A DNA stretch of 64,000 nt from Tolypothrix sp. PCC 7910. Its GTDB lineage: Bacteria > Cyanobacteriota > Cyanobacteriia > Cyanobacteriales > Nostocaceae. Positions within the stretch are counted from its first letter, which is position 1, and each line of letters opens with the position of its first letter. The translations under genes and the position numbers were made by a program. The notes beneath the pieces were generated by a model, which did not search any database, was not told the origin of the DNA, and saw only the letters and a program-made list of their open reading frames with translations. Below, piece after piece: positions 1 to 9,318 of this stretch. The stretch is taken from the NCBI RefSeq assembly GCF_011769525.1, contig NZ_CP050440.1:4837501-4901500 (forward strand). Direction: 5' to 3'.

Positions 1-803
1 ATCCGCACCCAGGAAATATTGCCGTCGGCCCAAATGGCGATTTAATATTTTACGATTTCGGCATGATGGGGCGGATTAAATCTAACATCCGCGAAGGGCT
101 AATGGAAACGCTGTTTGGTATTGCCCAAAAAGATGGCGATCGCGTTGTCCAATCTCTGATCGATTTAGGAGCGATCGCTCCAACCGATGACATGGGGCCA
201 GTGCGGCGTTCTGTCCAGTATATGCTGGATAATTTTATGGATAAGCCGTTTGAAAATCAATCAGTGGCGGCAATCAGTGACGACCTGTACGAAATAGCTT
301 ATAATCAACCATTTAGATTTCCAGCAACCTTCACTTTTGTGATGCGAGCTTTTTCCACTCTTGAGGGAGTCGGTAAGGGCTTAGATCCAGAATTTAATTT
401 TATGGAAGTTGCTAAACCCTACGCAATGCAGCTGATGACAGATATGAATGGTTCTGAGGGCAATAGCTTCCTCAACGAATTAAGCCGTCAAGCAGTTCAA
501 GTTAGTACTACTGCTTTTGGGTTACCCCGGAGATTAGAAGATACACTAGAAAAACTAGAGCGAGGTGACATGCGTATGCGAGTCCGTTCTCTAGAAACTG
601 AACGCCTACTGAGGCGACAAAGTAATATTCAGATAGGTATTAGTTACGCTCTCCTCGTCAGTGGATTTACGCTTTCAAGTACGATTTTATTGGTGAATCA
701 TTATGTATTGTTAGCAGTATTAGCAGGCTTAATTGCAGCTGCGATCGCAGTACTACTTATCCGCTTACTTTTACGTCTCGAACGTTATGAACGTATGTAT
801 TAA
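1..803 (+). CDS. ABC1/AarF/UbiB-family atypical kinase, C-terminal part (5' end outside window)
   Basis: The reading frame is already open at base 3, so the gene starts before the window. The first residues read PHPGNIAVGPNG followed by FYDFGMMG. These match the conserved ABC1/UbiB motifs, including the metal-binding Asp-Phe-Gly. ABC1 proteins are atypical protein-kinase-like ATPases; in cyanobacteria and plastids they are tied to quinone, tocopherol and membrane-lipid homeostasis. The C-terminus (from about base 620) holds two hydrophobic helices separated by a short turn, typical of membrane-anchored ABC1 proteins. A PP2C phosphatase gene starts 17 bases downstream on the same strand, so the two are probably cotranscribed. 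The exact ABC1 subfamily and substrate cannot be told from this fragment. Confidence 0.9.
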   Translation, partial: PHPGNIAVGPNGDLIFYDFGMMGRIKSNIREGLMETLFGIAQKDGDRVVQSLIDLGAIAPTDDMGPVRRSVQYMLDNFMDKPFENQSVAAISDDLYEIAYNQPFRFPATFTFVMRAFSTLEGVGKGLDPEFNFMEVAKPYAMQLMTDMNGSEGNSFLNELSRQAVQVSTTAFGLPRRLEDTLEKLERGDMRMRVRSLETERLLRRQSNIQIGISYALLVSGFTLSSTILLVNHYVLLAVLAGLIAAAIAVLLIRLLLRLERYERMY

Positions 804-820
804 TGTTGCAGTAAAAATTT

Positions 821-1552
821 ATGAAACTTAACTTCGCGGGTCTTAGCGATCCGGGACTTATTCGTTCTAATAACCAAGATGCTTACTATATCGACCCAGA
901 GAAACGATTTTGTATCGTTGCTGATGGGATGGGTGGTCATGCAGGCGGAGAGGAAGCTAGTCGCATCGCTACGCAGCAAATTCAAGCTTATTTAGCAGAA
1001 AATTGGCAAACTTCTCAGTCTGCTCAAGAATTACTAGTACAAGCTTTGTGGCGTGCTAATGAGGCAATTTTGCAGGATCAGCAAAATTCCCCCGAACGCG
1101 CTGATATGGGGACAACGGCTGTCGTTGTGGTTTTCCGGGAATCTGAGTCTCCTTGGTGCGCTCATGTTGGCGACTCTAGGCTTTATCGCTGGCGCGGCTC
1201 CCATTTAGAACAAATTACAGAAGATCATACTTGGGTGGCTCGGGCTATTAAACTGGGCGATATTACTTTTGAAGAAGCGCGGGTTCATCCCTTTCGCCAC
1301 GTTTTGTCACGGTGTTTAGGGCGCGAGGACTTACACCAAATTGACGTACAACCAATAGATCTGATTGTAGGCGATCGCTTACTTTTATGCAGTGATGGTC
1401 TCACAGAAGAATTGGCCGATCAAAAAATAGCGGACTGTCTGCAAGATAACTCTGTCCTAGATAAGGCTGCGTATTCACTAGTTGAGGCCGCTAAAGCTCA
1501 TGGTGGACACGATAACATCACAGTTGCACTCGTTGCAGTCGAGGATAATTAA
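821..1552 (+). CDS. PP2C-type (PPM family) serine/threonine protein phosphatase
   Basis: This 243-residue protein is a compact, stand-alone bacterial PP2C phosphatase of the Stp/PphA type, which removes phosphate from Ser/Thr residues using two or three metal ions. Visible motifs are RSNNQDAYY near the N-terminus, [15 protein letters not shown] (metal Asp), [31 protein letters not shown] and [11 protein letters not shown] (metal Asp at the C-terminus). All expected metal-binding aspartates appear present and no extra domain is attached, so it is probably cytosolic and active. It lies 17 bases after the ABC1 kinase gene, suggesting an operon of a kinase-like protein and a phosphatase. Its substrates are not shown by the sequence. 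Confidence 0.93.
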   Translation: MKLNFAGLSDPGLIRSNNQDAYYIDPEKRFCIVADGMGGHAGGEEASRIATQQIQAYLAENWQTSQSAQELLVQALWRANEAILQDQQNSPERADMGTTAVVVVFRESESPWCAHVGDSRLYRWRGSHLEQITEDHTWVARAIKLGDITFEEARVHPFRHVLSRCLGREDLHQIDVQPIDLIVGDRLLLCSDGLTEELADQKIADCLQDNSVLDKAAYSLVEAAKAHGGHDNITVALVAVEDN

Positions 1553-2429
1553 CCAGCCAAGGGGCAACTTGGAATTTGAGATTTACTCTATGTAAAAGTA
1601 CAACTTTCTCTTGCCATAATTAGAGATGCTAAATGTCAGCTTGCTTAAGAGTAGGGTTATTAGAAGCTATGCCTAACCTTAGAGGTAGCCCCTACAAGTA
1701 TCTTAGATTGACTGTACAGCCCAAAAGAAAATATAAGTTGAGATTTTAGATTAGTTATCTCCACAATAGAGCTGAAACTAAAATAATCTAAAGTCTAAAT
1801 TGGTATAGTCAAAATTCCGAATTCCACAAGGCAAGAGTTGTATATGGAGAATAAGGGGAAAAGGGTAAGAGTTAAAGGTTTTTTATCTGCCTTTTTCTCC
1901 TTTCCCATGTCCTCCTGACCATTTTTGGTAAATATACTCAGTAATTGTTCAGCCTGAGCATTTTTCCTATTTACTACTTGATAAAAATATTTTTAAGCTT
2001 ACAACTAACCAGAAGGATGCTGAATTTACACAAGTTGTCAAATTGACATCTTGCGCTTAATGCGGTATAGCGAATATAATTTACGCCAACTCCTTTAATT
2101 CTTGTTTAACCTTTTGTTAAACGAGATAACAGGGAGATTAAGGCGTTTAGCCCATAGGTTTATCTACAGCTAAAACTATCCAAAGCGACCTAGGTAGACT
2201 TCGGTAATATACCAGTAGACTTAGGTTTTAGATAAGCCATCCAAAAACTAACCCATAAGTTAGTGGGCAAAATCAATCCCTTAGGGGTGGGCAATTCGTC
2301 AAACAATTGTTATCTTTCTTAATATCAGAAGAACAAGAGTGTAAAGAAGTCCATTCCCAAGATTTTACTTTTGCAGCTTCTGCAAATTAAACCAACATAA
2401 CCTTTACGCGTTTCTTTTTGGAGTTAACT
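1553..2429. other. Long non-coding gap upstream of nblA, with dyads
   Basis: No convincing gene is seen in this gap of almost 0.9 kb. It probably holds the promoter and leader of nblA. Two dyads stand out. One is a 7-bp inverted repeat gtttaac/gttaaac at 2104-2122 with a 5-base spacer. The other is actaac/gttagt at about 2247-2264. Either could be an operator or a leader hairpin. I looked for a clean NtcA box (GTA-N8-TAC), expected for a nitrogen-regulated nblA, and did not find a perfect one. Confidence 0.4.
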
Positions 2430-2627
2430 ATGAGTCAACCAATCGAGTTATCCTTGGAACAACAATTCAGCATTCGCTCTTTTGCTACTCAAGTACAGCA
2501 CATGAGCCATGATCAAGCTAAAGACTTTTTGGTTAAGCTGTATGAGCAAATGGTAGTGCGTGAAGCAACCTACCAAGAGTTACTTAAGCACCAATGGGGC
2601 TTAGATTCAGGCTCCACTTTGGCATAG
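2430..2627 (+). CDS. nblA: Phycobilisome degradation protein NblA
   Basis: This 65-residue protein matches NblA in size and sequence. It has an N-terminal QPIELSLEQQFSIRSFATQV segment, a central helix with MSHDQAKDFLVKLYEQM, and the C-terminal motif REATYQELLKHQWG. NblA is a small helical adaptor that binds phycobiliproteins and the ClpC chaperone and directs phycobilisomes to proteolysis during nitrogen or other nutrient starvation. The ATG at 2430 is preceded by GGAG at 2420-2423, which decides the start over an in-frame TTG twelve bases upstream. It is monocistronic, with long gaps on both sides, and expression is probably starvation-controlled from the upstream gap. Confidence 0.93.
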   Translation: MSQPIELSLEQQFSIRSFATQVQHMSHDQAKDFLVKLYEQMVVREATYQELLKHQWGLDSGSTLA

Positions 2628-3048
2628 ATTCTTTTCTAATGTCGCAGTGGGCGACCTCCTTCTCTTGCTCGGTTCCAAGGAGGAAAGGAGCTGGGGATGC
2701 CGGGGCGTCAACTTCGATAGGCCATCTCTAAACTTGACAACACAAAGACAATTTATTGGAGCCTTGAGGCTAAATTCACTATGAACCTTAGCTCAGCTAG
2801 TTTACTGTTAGCTACCAACAAGCAGACTTATCCATATTTTTTGAGAATCTACTTAATTTTGTAAATACTACAATGTATTTTTTGTAGATATTCATACAAA
2901 ATTCGATTCTCCAAGTCTTACCGTAGCCCATTATATTTTTTATAAATACAACTTACAACTATATATAGATTTTTATTAATAAAAGTTAACACAAATATCT
3001 GAAATACTTTTAGAAATGCATAAGTTATGTAAATTAAAAATTATTTCT
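2628..3048. other. Gap between nblA and a convergent kinase gene; possible 3' hairpins
   Basis: Just after the nblA stop come two adjacent dyads: gtcgc/gcgac at 2641-2655, and cctcctt/aaggagg at 2655-2683. Neither is followed by a clear T run, so they may be an RNA-stabilising 3' structure rather than a simple terminator. The rest (2700-3048) is AT-rich with no gene seen. Confidence 0.35.
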
Positions 3049-4602
3049 TTAGTGAGAAAGGTCAAATTGGGAATTAGTGCTCATTCCTTCCAGCTTTGCT
3101 AGAATCATCGGCTTTATTTTTTCGTACTCACGTTTAAGTAGAGTTTTACTCATTTGGGGTTCAGCAGAAGAAACCATTACCTTACTGCTATTGGCCCAAT
3201 CTTGCAGTTTTTGGCATTGGGCAGGAGCGATCGTAGAAACAAGCATATGAGAACAGCTACCTGGTAACTCCCTAGCAAAAAATAACAGGCGATAAGAACC
3301 TGTTTGCCCCATAAGATTAGCTATTTCCTGCCCAAGACTGGTTTTGAGATCTAGGTAGTAAGGTAACCATTTAGCACCATGTTGGCGATTGTAGAGCACT
3401 GTAATCCACAGCACCATAGGATGAGGAACAGTAATAAACAAAAATTGATTGTAGCGTTTACAAACTAAGCGCTTTTGAATTTCCTCTTGCTGTAGCATTA
3501 CCCACAGAGAAGGTACAACCCCAGCATTGGTGCGGATGGCTTGCGGAAATACAATATCAGCAATTGGTTTATTTTTAGGCCAAGAATAGATAGACGGAAT
3601 TTCATTATTAGCGCTAGATATTTGTGAATCACCTTTTGTTTGCGGCTCCAGATCGGGTTTAGTTGTCATGACCTCAGCTACCGCATCAGTTTTTGGTAAA
3701 GACAGACGAGTGTGATAATGGTGCTCAATAGCTAATAATATATTGAGGATATCACTGATATTTTGGGGGCGATCGCTTGGTGCTTTAGCAAGGCAATTCT
3801 TGATTAAGTCTTCCAGTGGTTTCGGCACTTGTAGGGCTGGAGCTGCTTCTGCAAAAGAAATGGGCTCTTGATGACGATGCACTTTATACCATGCCCCAAA
3901 AGAGGAAGTAGTGGGTACAAGCGGCATCTTACCGGTGAGCATCTCAAACATCATCACGCCCAAACTATAAATATCAGAGCGGTTGTCTAATTCTTTACCC
4001 TCCATTTGCTCTGGAGAAGAATAAGCCAAAGTACCTAAGTAGTAGTTAGTCACATTGCCATCTGATTGGAGCAATTTGGCAATCCCGAAATCGAGAACTT
4101 TAACCAATTCTCCAAAGCTGGCATCTTGAATCACCAACATATTACTGGGCTTGATATCACGATGGATAATTGGGTAGATATGGCCATCAACCATAATGCC
4201 ATCATGGGCGCACTGTAACCCTAAACAAATCTGACGCACCATACTCAAAAATCTTGGCACAGACAGATTTTGTAGGCGAATAATATTGCTTAAACTTTCT
4301 CCTTGCAAATATTCCATGACATAGAAGGGGGTGTTCTTGTCGTCTAAACCATAGTCCATCACTCGGACAATATGAATACTTTTTTGTCCAAGTAAGGCAC
4401 AGGTTTTGGCTTCACGCTCAAAACGTTCTTGCAATCGCATTTTTTCATTTTGAATCGACAAAGCCAGGAACTTTACTGCTACAGGTACTCCTCCCAACAA
4501 AACATCCTTAGCACGATAAACTCGGCCCATTGCTCCAGTACCAATTAACTCTTGCATCTGGTAGCGTTTGCTGAGTAGGCGACCAATGTTGGGATCTGGC
4601 AT
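3049..4602 (-). CDS. Serine/threonine protein kinase (Hanks/PknB type) with cyanobacterial C-terminal domain
   Basis: The first 280 or so residues form a complete bacterial Hanks-type kinase: Gly-rich loop GTGAMGRVYRAKD, VAVKFL with the ATP lysine, catalytic loop HRDIKPSN with Asp149, DFGIAKL, and the activation-segment end GTLAYSSPEQ. A linker rich in polar residues follows. The last 150 residues form a domain I do not recognise by name (PSLWVMLQQEEIQKRL through to KREYEKIKPM), with a hydrophobic core and no obvious membrane span. The ATG at 4602 is chosen because GGAG lies 9-12 bases upstream; a TTG at 4626 would add eight residues. The gene is convergent to nblA. The kinase is probably active because all catalytic residues are present; its targets are unknown. 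Confidence 0.93.
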   Translation of the reverse strand: MPDPNIGRLLSKRYQMQELIGTGAMGRVYRAKDVLLGGVPVAVKFLALSIQNEKMRLQERFEREAKTCALLGQKSIHIVRVMDYGLDDKNTPFYVMEYLQGESLSNIIRLQNLSVPRFLSMVRQICLGLQCAHDGIMVDGHIYPIIHRDIKPSNMLVIQDASFGELVKVLDFGIAKLLQSDGNVTNYYLGTLAYSSPEQMEGKELDNRSDIYSLGVMMFEMLTGKMPLVPTTSSFGAWYKVHRHQEPISFAEAAPALQVPKPLEDLIKNCLAKAPSDRPQNISDILNILLAIEHHYHTRLSLPKTDAVAEVMTTKPDLEPQTKGDSQISSANNEIPSIYSWPKNKPIADIVFPQAIRTNAGVVPSLWVMLQQEEIQKRLVCKRYNQFLFITVPHPMVLWITVLYNRQHGAKWLPYYLDLKTSLGQEIANLMGQTGSYRLLFFARELPGSCSHMLVSTIAPAQCQKLQDWANSSKVMVSSAEPQMSKTLLKREYEKIKPMILAKLEGMSTNSQFDLSH

Positions 4603-5590
4603 AGAAAATTTGGCTCCAATGTCCAAAAATCGTGGGTAATTCCTGTTTAAGAGACAGGTTGTAAGTTTTGCGTTTTAAAAGTTCAATTTCTTCAACAAAA
4701 TTGGTAGATTTACCCTGCTCTCTGTCCGATTTTGCACTTTGTTGATGATTTATTTTGCCCAATTTTGCTGGAACAAATAACTGAACATCTATCTAGAAGA
4801 AACTTGGGAAATTTATCACCTCAAATTGGAGGAACGCAATAACCTGTCTTCTAGACAGATTTTAATAGTATAATTGTACTAAATAGTAGTTTCAGCCAAC
4901 CTGCGATCGCGCAAAGCTAGGAATTACTAGTGAATACCCATAAATTAAATTTACTAATTATTCTCCGTTATTCTCAATTTGCCGTAGCCTTAAAATGAGA
5001 TAGTATAACTTACCGTGAATATAAATTAAGCCCTCAAACGCTTTTACTTTGGTTGAGGTTTTTAACAAATAATTTTAGGCAAGTCTGTAAAGACTGATGG
5101 CAGAAGAAGCCTTTTTAATTCAGTTCCCAGAGGAATTCCCATTCGCAAACGATAGGTTAGCATAAGAATGCCCAAATCGGAAAGTAGAATTTCTCTATAA
5201 AACGCAGAGAAGGCTATTGGGCAAAGAAAGGTGAAAGGATAAAATCTAGGCTGTGTTGGTTTAATTCATTGCGGGTCACGTACCGCTTATCTGACAGTTA
5301 CAAGAAAAGCCAATAATTCTGAAGTCTGAATAATCAAGCACATATAAGCTAGAGAGGGTTTTTATCTTCCTTATTTTTGTCTAGAAGTAATATTTTAAGG
5401 CTTACAGCAATTAAAACAATAATTGCACCTGATCTATGCTGATAATCTTACACTGAGGTAGTTCTACTCAGGGTTTGCTCGATTCAGACTTGCAGAAAAA
5501 TCTCAAATGATACTACATTTATGGCAGCAGGGTGGTTTTTAGAAGAGTGTGCTATCTTGAACTAGGCAAAATCTATTTATTTTGATTCTG
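4603..5590. other. Non-coding gap of about 1 kb
   Basis: No convincing gene is seen. The region is AT-rich with a small dyad gcaatta/taattgc at 5407-5426. It probably carries the promoter of the leftward kinase gene near its left end. Confidence 0.3.
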
Positions 5591-5764
5591 ATGATTTTCA
5601 CATTGGTAATTATTCTTTGCCTTTGGGTAATCTTAAGTATTCCCCTAGCGCTGTTTATTGGTAGATTATTGTACGAAATTAATTTACAATCAGAAAATGA
5701 ATATAAAATTAGTAAAAAAGAAAAAAATATTATTAATAAAAAAATAAAAGCAGATTTAAAGTAA
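5591..5764 (+). CDS. Possible small single-pass membrane protein
   Basis: A 57-codon frame from ATG 5591 encodes a strongly hydrophobic N-terminal helix (MIFTLVIILCLWVILSIPLA) followed by a short polar, lysine-rich tail. This looks like a small membrane protein with its tail in the cytoplasm. There is no clear Shine-Dalgarno sequence, no recognised family, and the region is AT-rich, so it could be a chance frame. It stands alone between a leftward kinase gene and the convergent cyclase-domain gene. Confidence 0.3.
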   Translation: MIFTLVIILCLWVILSIPLALFIGRLLYEINLQSENEYKISKKEKNIINKKIKADLK

Positions 5765-5828
5765 AATTTCAGACGAAATTTGCTAATTTATCATAAAAAT
5801 ATATATTAAATAAAATAGCTATATATGA

Positions 5829-8177
5829 TTATTTACGTGCTTTTAAGAGGTAAGTCATCATGTTACCTTTGCCTGGAACTTCAATTTCACCTCGCTTTTC
5901 TAAAAAAAAGTCATTATATAAACTTTCATAGGCAGTTTGTGATACTTGAATTTGCCCAGGAATACCTTGCAATTCCATGTAGCTAGCAAGGTTTACAGTT
6001 TCTCCCCAGCGATTATAGTTAAATTTTTGGATATGCATCATACTGACAATTAAGGGGCCGCTATGGATACCGATCCGGATCTGAAAGTTTTGCTGGTGTT
6101 CGCTATTGAATAAAGCGATCGCAGTTTGCATATCCAAGGCCATGTGAGCGATAGCTTGAGCATGATCTGTACGTGGTATTGGTAATCCAGCCATGACTAT
6201 ATAAGCATCGTTAATTGTCTGAATTTTCTGGAGACTATAACGTTCACTTAGGCGATCAAAAGCAGAAAAAATGGGATTGAGGAGGCTAACAAGTTGCATT
6301 GCACTCATAGAAGCAGCAATTTCGCTCAAGCCAATAATATCTGCAAATAAAACTGTCACATAAGCAAAATCTTTAGATATTTCAGTGGTTTCTTGGCTGG
6401 GGATGGAAATGTCTACTGGTGAAATATTACTTAATAGACGTTCAGTTTGTTCTTTTTGATTGTAGAGTGCTTCTTGTGCCAATATTCTCTGGGTTATATT
6501 ACGAAAAATGCCGCGAATAGCAACTGGCTTACCTTCAACAAACTTACAGTTAATATTACCTTCTAGATATATTGTTTGACCATTTTTAGTCATAAATGCG
6601 GTTTGAACTTGTGCAAGCTTTTCACCTGACATAACGCTATAGAACTTTTGCCGGCTGCGTTGATGAAAATCAGGATGGATAATATCAAACAAGTTCATAT
6701 TAGCAATTTCAGCTTCACTGTAGCCTAGAGTTTTTTGCCATGCTTTATTTACATACAAAAAACGACCATAGGCATTTACAGACTGAATCAGATCATTAAC
6801 ATTTTCAAATAAATCCCGATATCTTTCTTCGCTTTCTACTAAAGCCGCTTCAGTTTGTTTGCATTTAATAAAATGACCAATTTGGTTACCAATAGAAACC
6901 ATCATTTGTAGGAGGTCTATATCTTTCTGTTGCACTTCTTGATTGAAAAAAACCATTACTCCTAAAATTTCACGGTCGTCTAAGATAGGAAAGCCAAACG
7001 CCGCGTGCAATCCAGCGGTGGAAGCCGATTGCGATCGCTGAGAGTCATCATCTGCAATATCCTTGAGCCAAAGCGGAGAACTTCTAGCCCAAATTCGACC
7101 AGGTAAACCTACACCAGCCTTATAAGTAGTTTGCCAAGTAATAGCTTTAAATTCTCGTACAGAAACTACTCGACTTGACCAAATTTCTACGCATCTCAGG
7201 ACTATATTATTATTACTGTCTCGTTTGATAGATCTAGTTATATATTCATTTGGTGTCCATAGTTCTCCTAAATCCCATCCTATGGTTTGACAAATAGCTT
7301 GCAAAATTTTTGGCATTGCCTCCTTTATACTTTGGGACTCTGAGAGTATCCTGGTAATAGCATACTGAGCGCAAATACGCTGCTCTCGGCGCTGACGAGC
7401 AGTAATATCTCGACCAATATAGACAATATCCTCTAAACTACCTATATGATTAGGAACAACTGAACAAGAAAAGGCTATTAACAGCTTTTCTCTTTTTTTT
7501 GTTCGACAAACAACCTCGATATTTGAGGATTTTTGCTGCGATAATGAATATTTTTTGAGGATGTTTTGGAATAAAGTATAATCATCAATTATTAGAGAAA
7601 TTGAATGACCAATTAATTCTGCTTCACTAAAACCAAATATTTTTTTTGTGGCTGTATTAATCTTTTTTATCTTTCCAGAATTACTTGTTACTAGCAAGGC
7701 ATCTGCCATTGAGCCAATAACTTGTTCCATATAATTCTTATATGCTATTAACGTACTTGATAGCAAACTAGCTTCATGATATTTCTGTGCTATCTTCTGT
7801 TCAAATGCTAATCTATCAGTAACTTCTTCAATAAGAATTAGTAATCTATTCGCTAATTTAAATTCAACTTGTTCGCTGATAATATATATATCTATATATA
7901 TTTCATAATTACTATTGCTACAACGTTTAATTCCTGGTAATTCAAATAATTCTTGTTCTCCTTTGAGAATAGATACCAGAATATCTTCCATACCGATAAA
8001 TTCAGGAAAACTTAACCGGATATCTTTTCCTTGTATTACCTCTTCTGGTCGCTCGGCAAACTTATGTACTTGCTCAGAATTATCTAAAATATGAAAATTA
8101 TGATCGATTTCCAGGCGTTCAAATTTACGTGGGAATGAAGGTTTATTAAAAATTCGCTCTAATACCTGGTATTTCAT
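5829..8177 (-). CDS. PAS-PAS-GAF-PAS sensor with degenerate class III nucleotidyl cyclase domain
   Basis: This large cytosolic sensor protein (782 residues from the ATG at 8177; a TTG at 8201 adds eight) has a PAS-like N-terminus, a PAS domain near residues 150-260 (ADALLVTSNSGKIKKINTAT), a GAF domain near 275-430, another PAS near 445-570, and a class III cyclase domain from about 600. The two metal aspartates are present (FADIIG, Asp613; TINDAYIV, Asp657). The residue that sets purine specificity is Gln653 instead of Lys/Glu, and its partner is Asn722 (YNRWG) instead of Asp. The catalytic arginine of NLASR is Tyr733 (NLASYME), while Asn729 is kept. This suggests weak or no cyclase activity, or use as a binding/regulatory domain. 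No ligand for the PAS or GAF domains can be inferred. Confidence 0.88.
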   Translation of the reverse strand: MKYQVLERIFNKPSFPRKFERLEIDHNFHILDNSEQVHKFAERPEEVIQGKDIRLSFPEFIGMEDILVSILKGEQELFELPGIKRCSNSNYEIYIDIYIISEQVEFKLANRLLILIEEVTDRLAFEQKIAQKYHEASLLSSTLIAYKNYMEQVIGSMADALLVTSNSGKIKKINTATKKIFGFSEAELIGHSISLIIDDYTLFQNILKKYSLSQQKSSNIEVVCRTKKREKLLIAFSCSVVPNHIGSLEDIVYIGRDITARQRREQRICAQYAITRILSESQSIKEAMPKILQAICQTIGWDLGELWTPNEYITRSIKRDSNNNIVLRCVEIWSSRVVSVREFKAITWQTTYKAGVGLPGRIWARSSPLWLKDIADDDSQRSQSASTAGLHAAFGFPILDDREILGVMVFFNQEVQQKDIDLLQMMVSIGNQIGHFIKCKQTEAALVESEERYRDLFENVNDLIQSVNAYGRFLYVNKAWQKTLGYSEAEIANMNLFDIIHPDFHQRSRQKFYSVMSGEKLAQVQTAFMTKNGQTIYLEGNINCKFVEGKPVAIRGIFRNITQRILAQEALYNQKEQTERLLSNISPVDISIPSQETTEISKDFAYVTVLFADIIGLSEIAASMSAMQLVSLLNPIFSAFDRLSERYSLQKIQTINDAYIVMAGLPIPRTDHAQAIAHMALDMQTAIALFNSEHQQNFQIRIGIHSGPLIVSMMHIQKFNYNRWGETVNLASYMELQGIPGQIQVSQTAYESLYNDFFLEKRGEIEVPGKGNMMTYLLKARK

Positions 8178-9318
8178 AGTGCTGTGGGAATAGGTATTCA
8201 AAATTATTACTGAAGAATAACTCAGCAGAATTTAGGGAAATTTAGGAAACAGCAGAATTGGATCGTGATTACCATATAACCCCATTCCTCCCTTAAAAAC
8301 TCAGCACTAAAAACTGAATCGTCAGTTTTTATAATTTACAAAGAAGCACCTCTAATTATTCTGTTAGTCACTCTTCGCAAGATTTATTATATATACAATT
8401 TATCGTGACATTTATTAACACCTATGATTGAGTAAGTAGCTGATTGTTAAAAATTATCCTTATGGCAAGGTAAGAGGGAAGAGAATTTCAGCTTTGTTTA
8501 CCTTGCTTAACTTAGTTTTTTCATACCGACTTAACTTAATCCGATTTGATGATTGAAATCACTAGTACAATCAGGCTATTTTCGTAGCGTCTCCGGTAAG
8601 AGAAATATATAGACGCGCAGTAGCTGGCCCCAGGTTAAGCTAAAGTATGAAAGAAGTAGATAACGTAGAGGTTTTGTAGATTTAGAAGGGTCTGCCGATT
8701 GCTGCCGTAATTTATTTACTAGTATAAGAAAATAAATGCTTACTGAAGATTTTCAAAAATCAAATTAGAGTTTTAAGATTTTTTATTTACCCAAATATTT
8801 GGAGTAAATTTATAATTGCTGATTCTTAACTTATTATTAAGATGTTTTAGCTTAAAACTCTGGCTTTGACTTTAATTTGTACTTTTCAACGTAGATATAT
8901 TAAACTAATTTTGAGTCGCTTTGAGGATTCAAAAATTATCTTCAGTTTGAATCAGGGGACTTTTACAAGAACAGCAAAATAAGATAATAATTCATAAAAA
9001 ATTCTTACTATTTTTAGACACAAGTATCAAGGATAAAGCATAAACAAGTATTAGAATGCAAATATTTTACAGAGCTATTGTAAATAAATATGTACTCTGC
9101 CGAGGTTATATTTGAAAACCAAAATTCACATAAATAATTTTCAGGTATAAAATATAACTTTGTTTGGCGGCATGATTTTCTGCTAACGAGTTGTAGGCGA
9201 TCGCATCATAACGTGTGCCATGAATGCTGAAGGCTTAACTTTGTAGATTCCCAACTTTTACTTTGGGGTTTTGAGTCGGGAATCTGACTGTATCTAGGCT
9301 AATGGCATGAAGCTAAGG
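8178..9318. other. Non-coding gap of about 1.1 kb
   Basis: I see no gene, tRNA or strong repeat here. The sequence is AT-rich and full of stops in all frames. The right part lies downstream of the leftward protease gene and the left part upstream of the leftward cyclase-domain gene, so a promoter for the latter is expected near 8200-8400. Confidence 0.3.

Noticed and set aside
1553-2429. NtcA box upstream of nblA
   Set aside because: No perfect GTA-N8-TAC was found by eye; candidates such as the one near 2205 break the second half-site.
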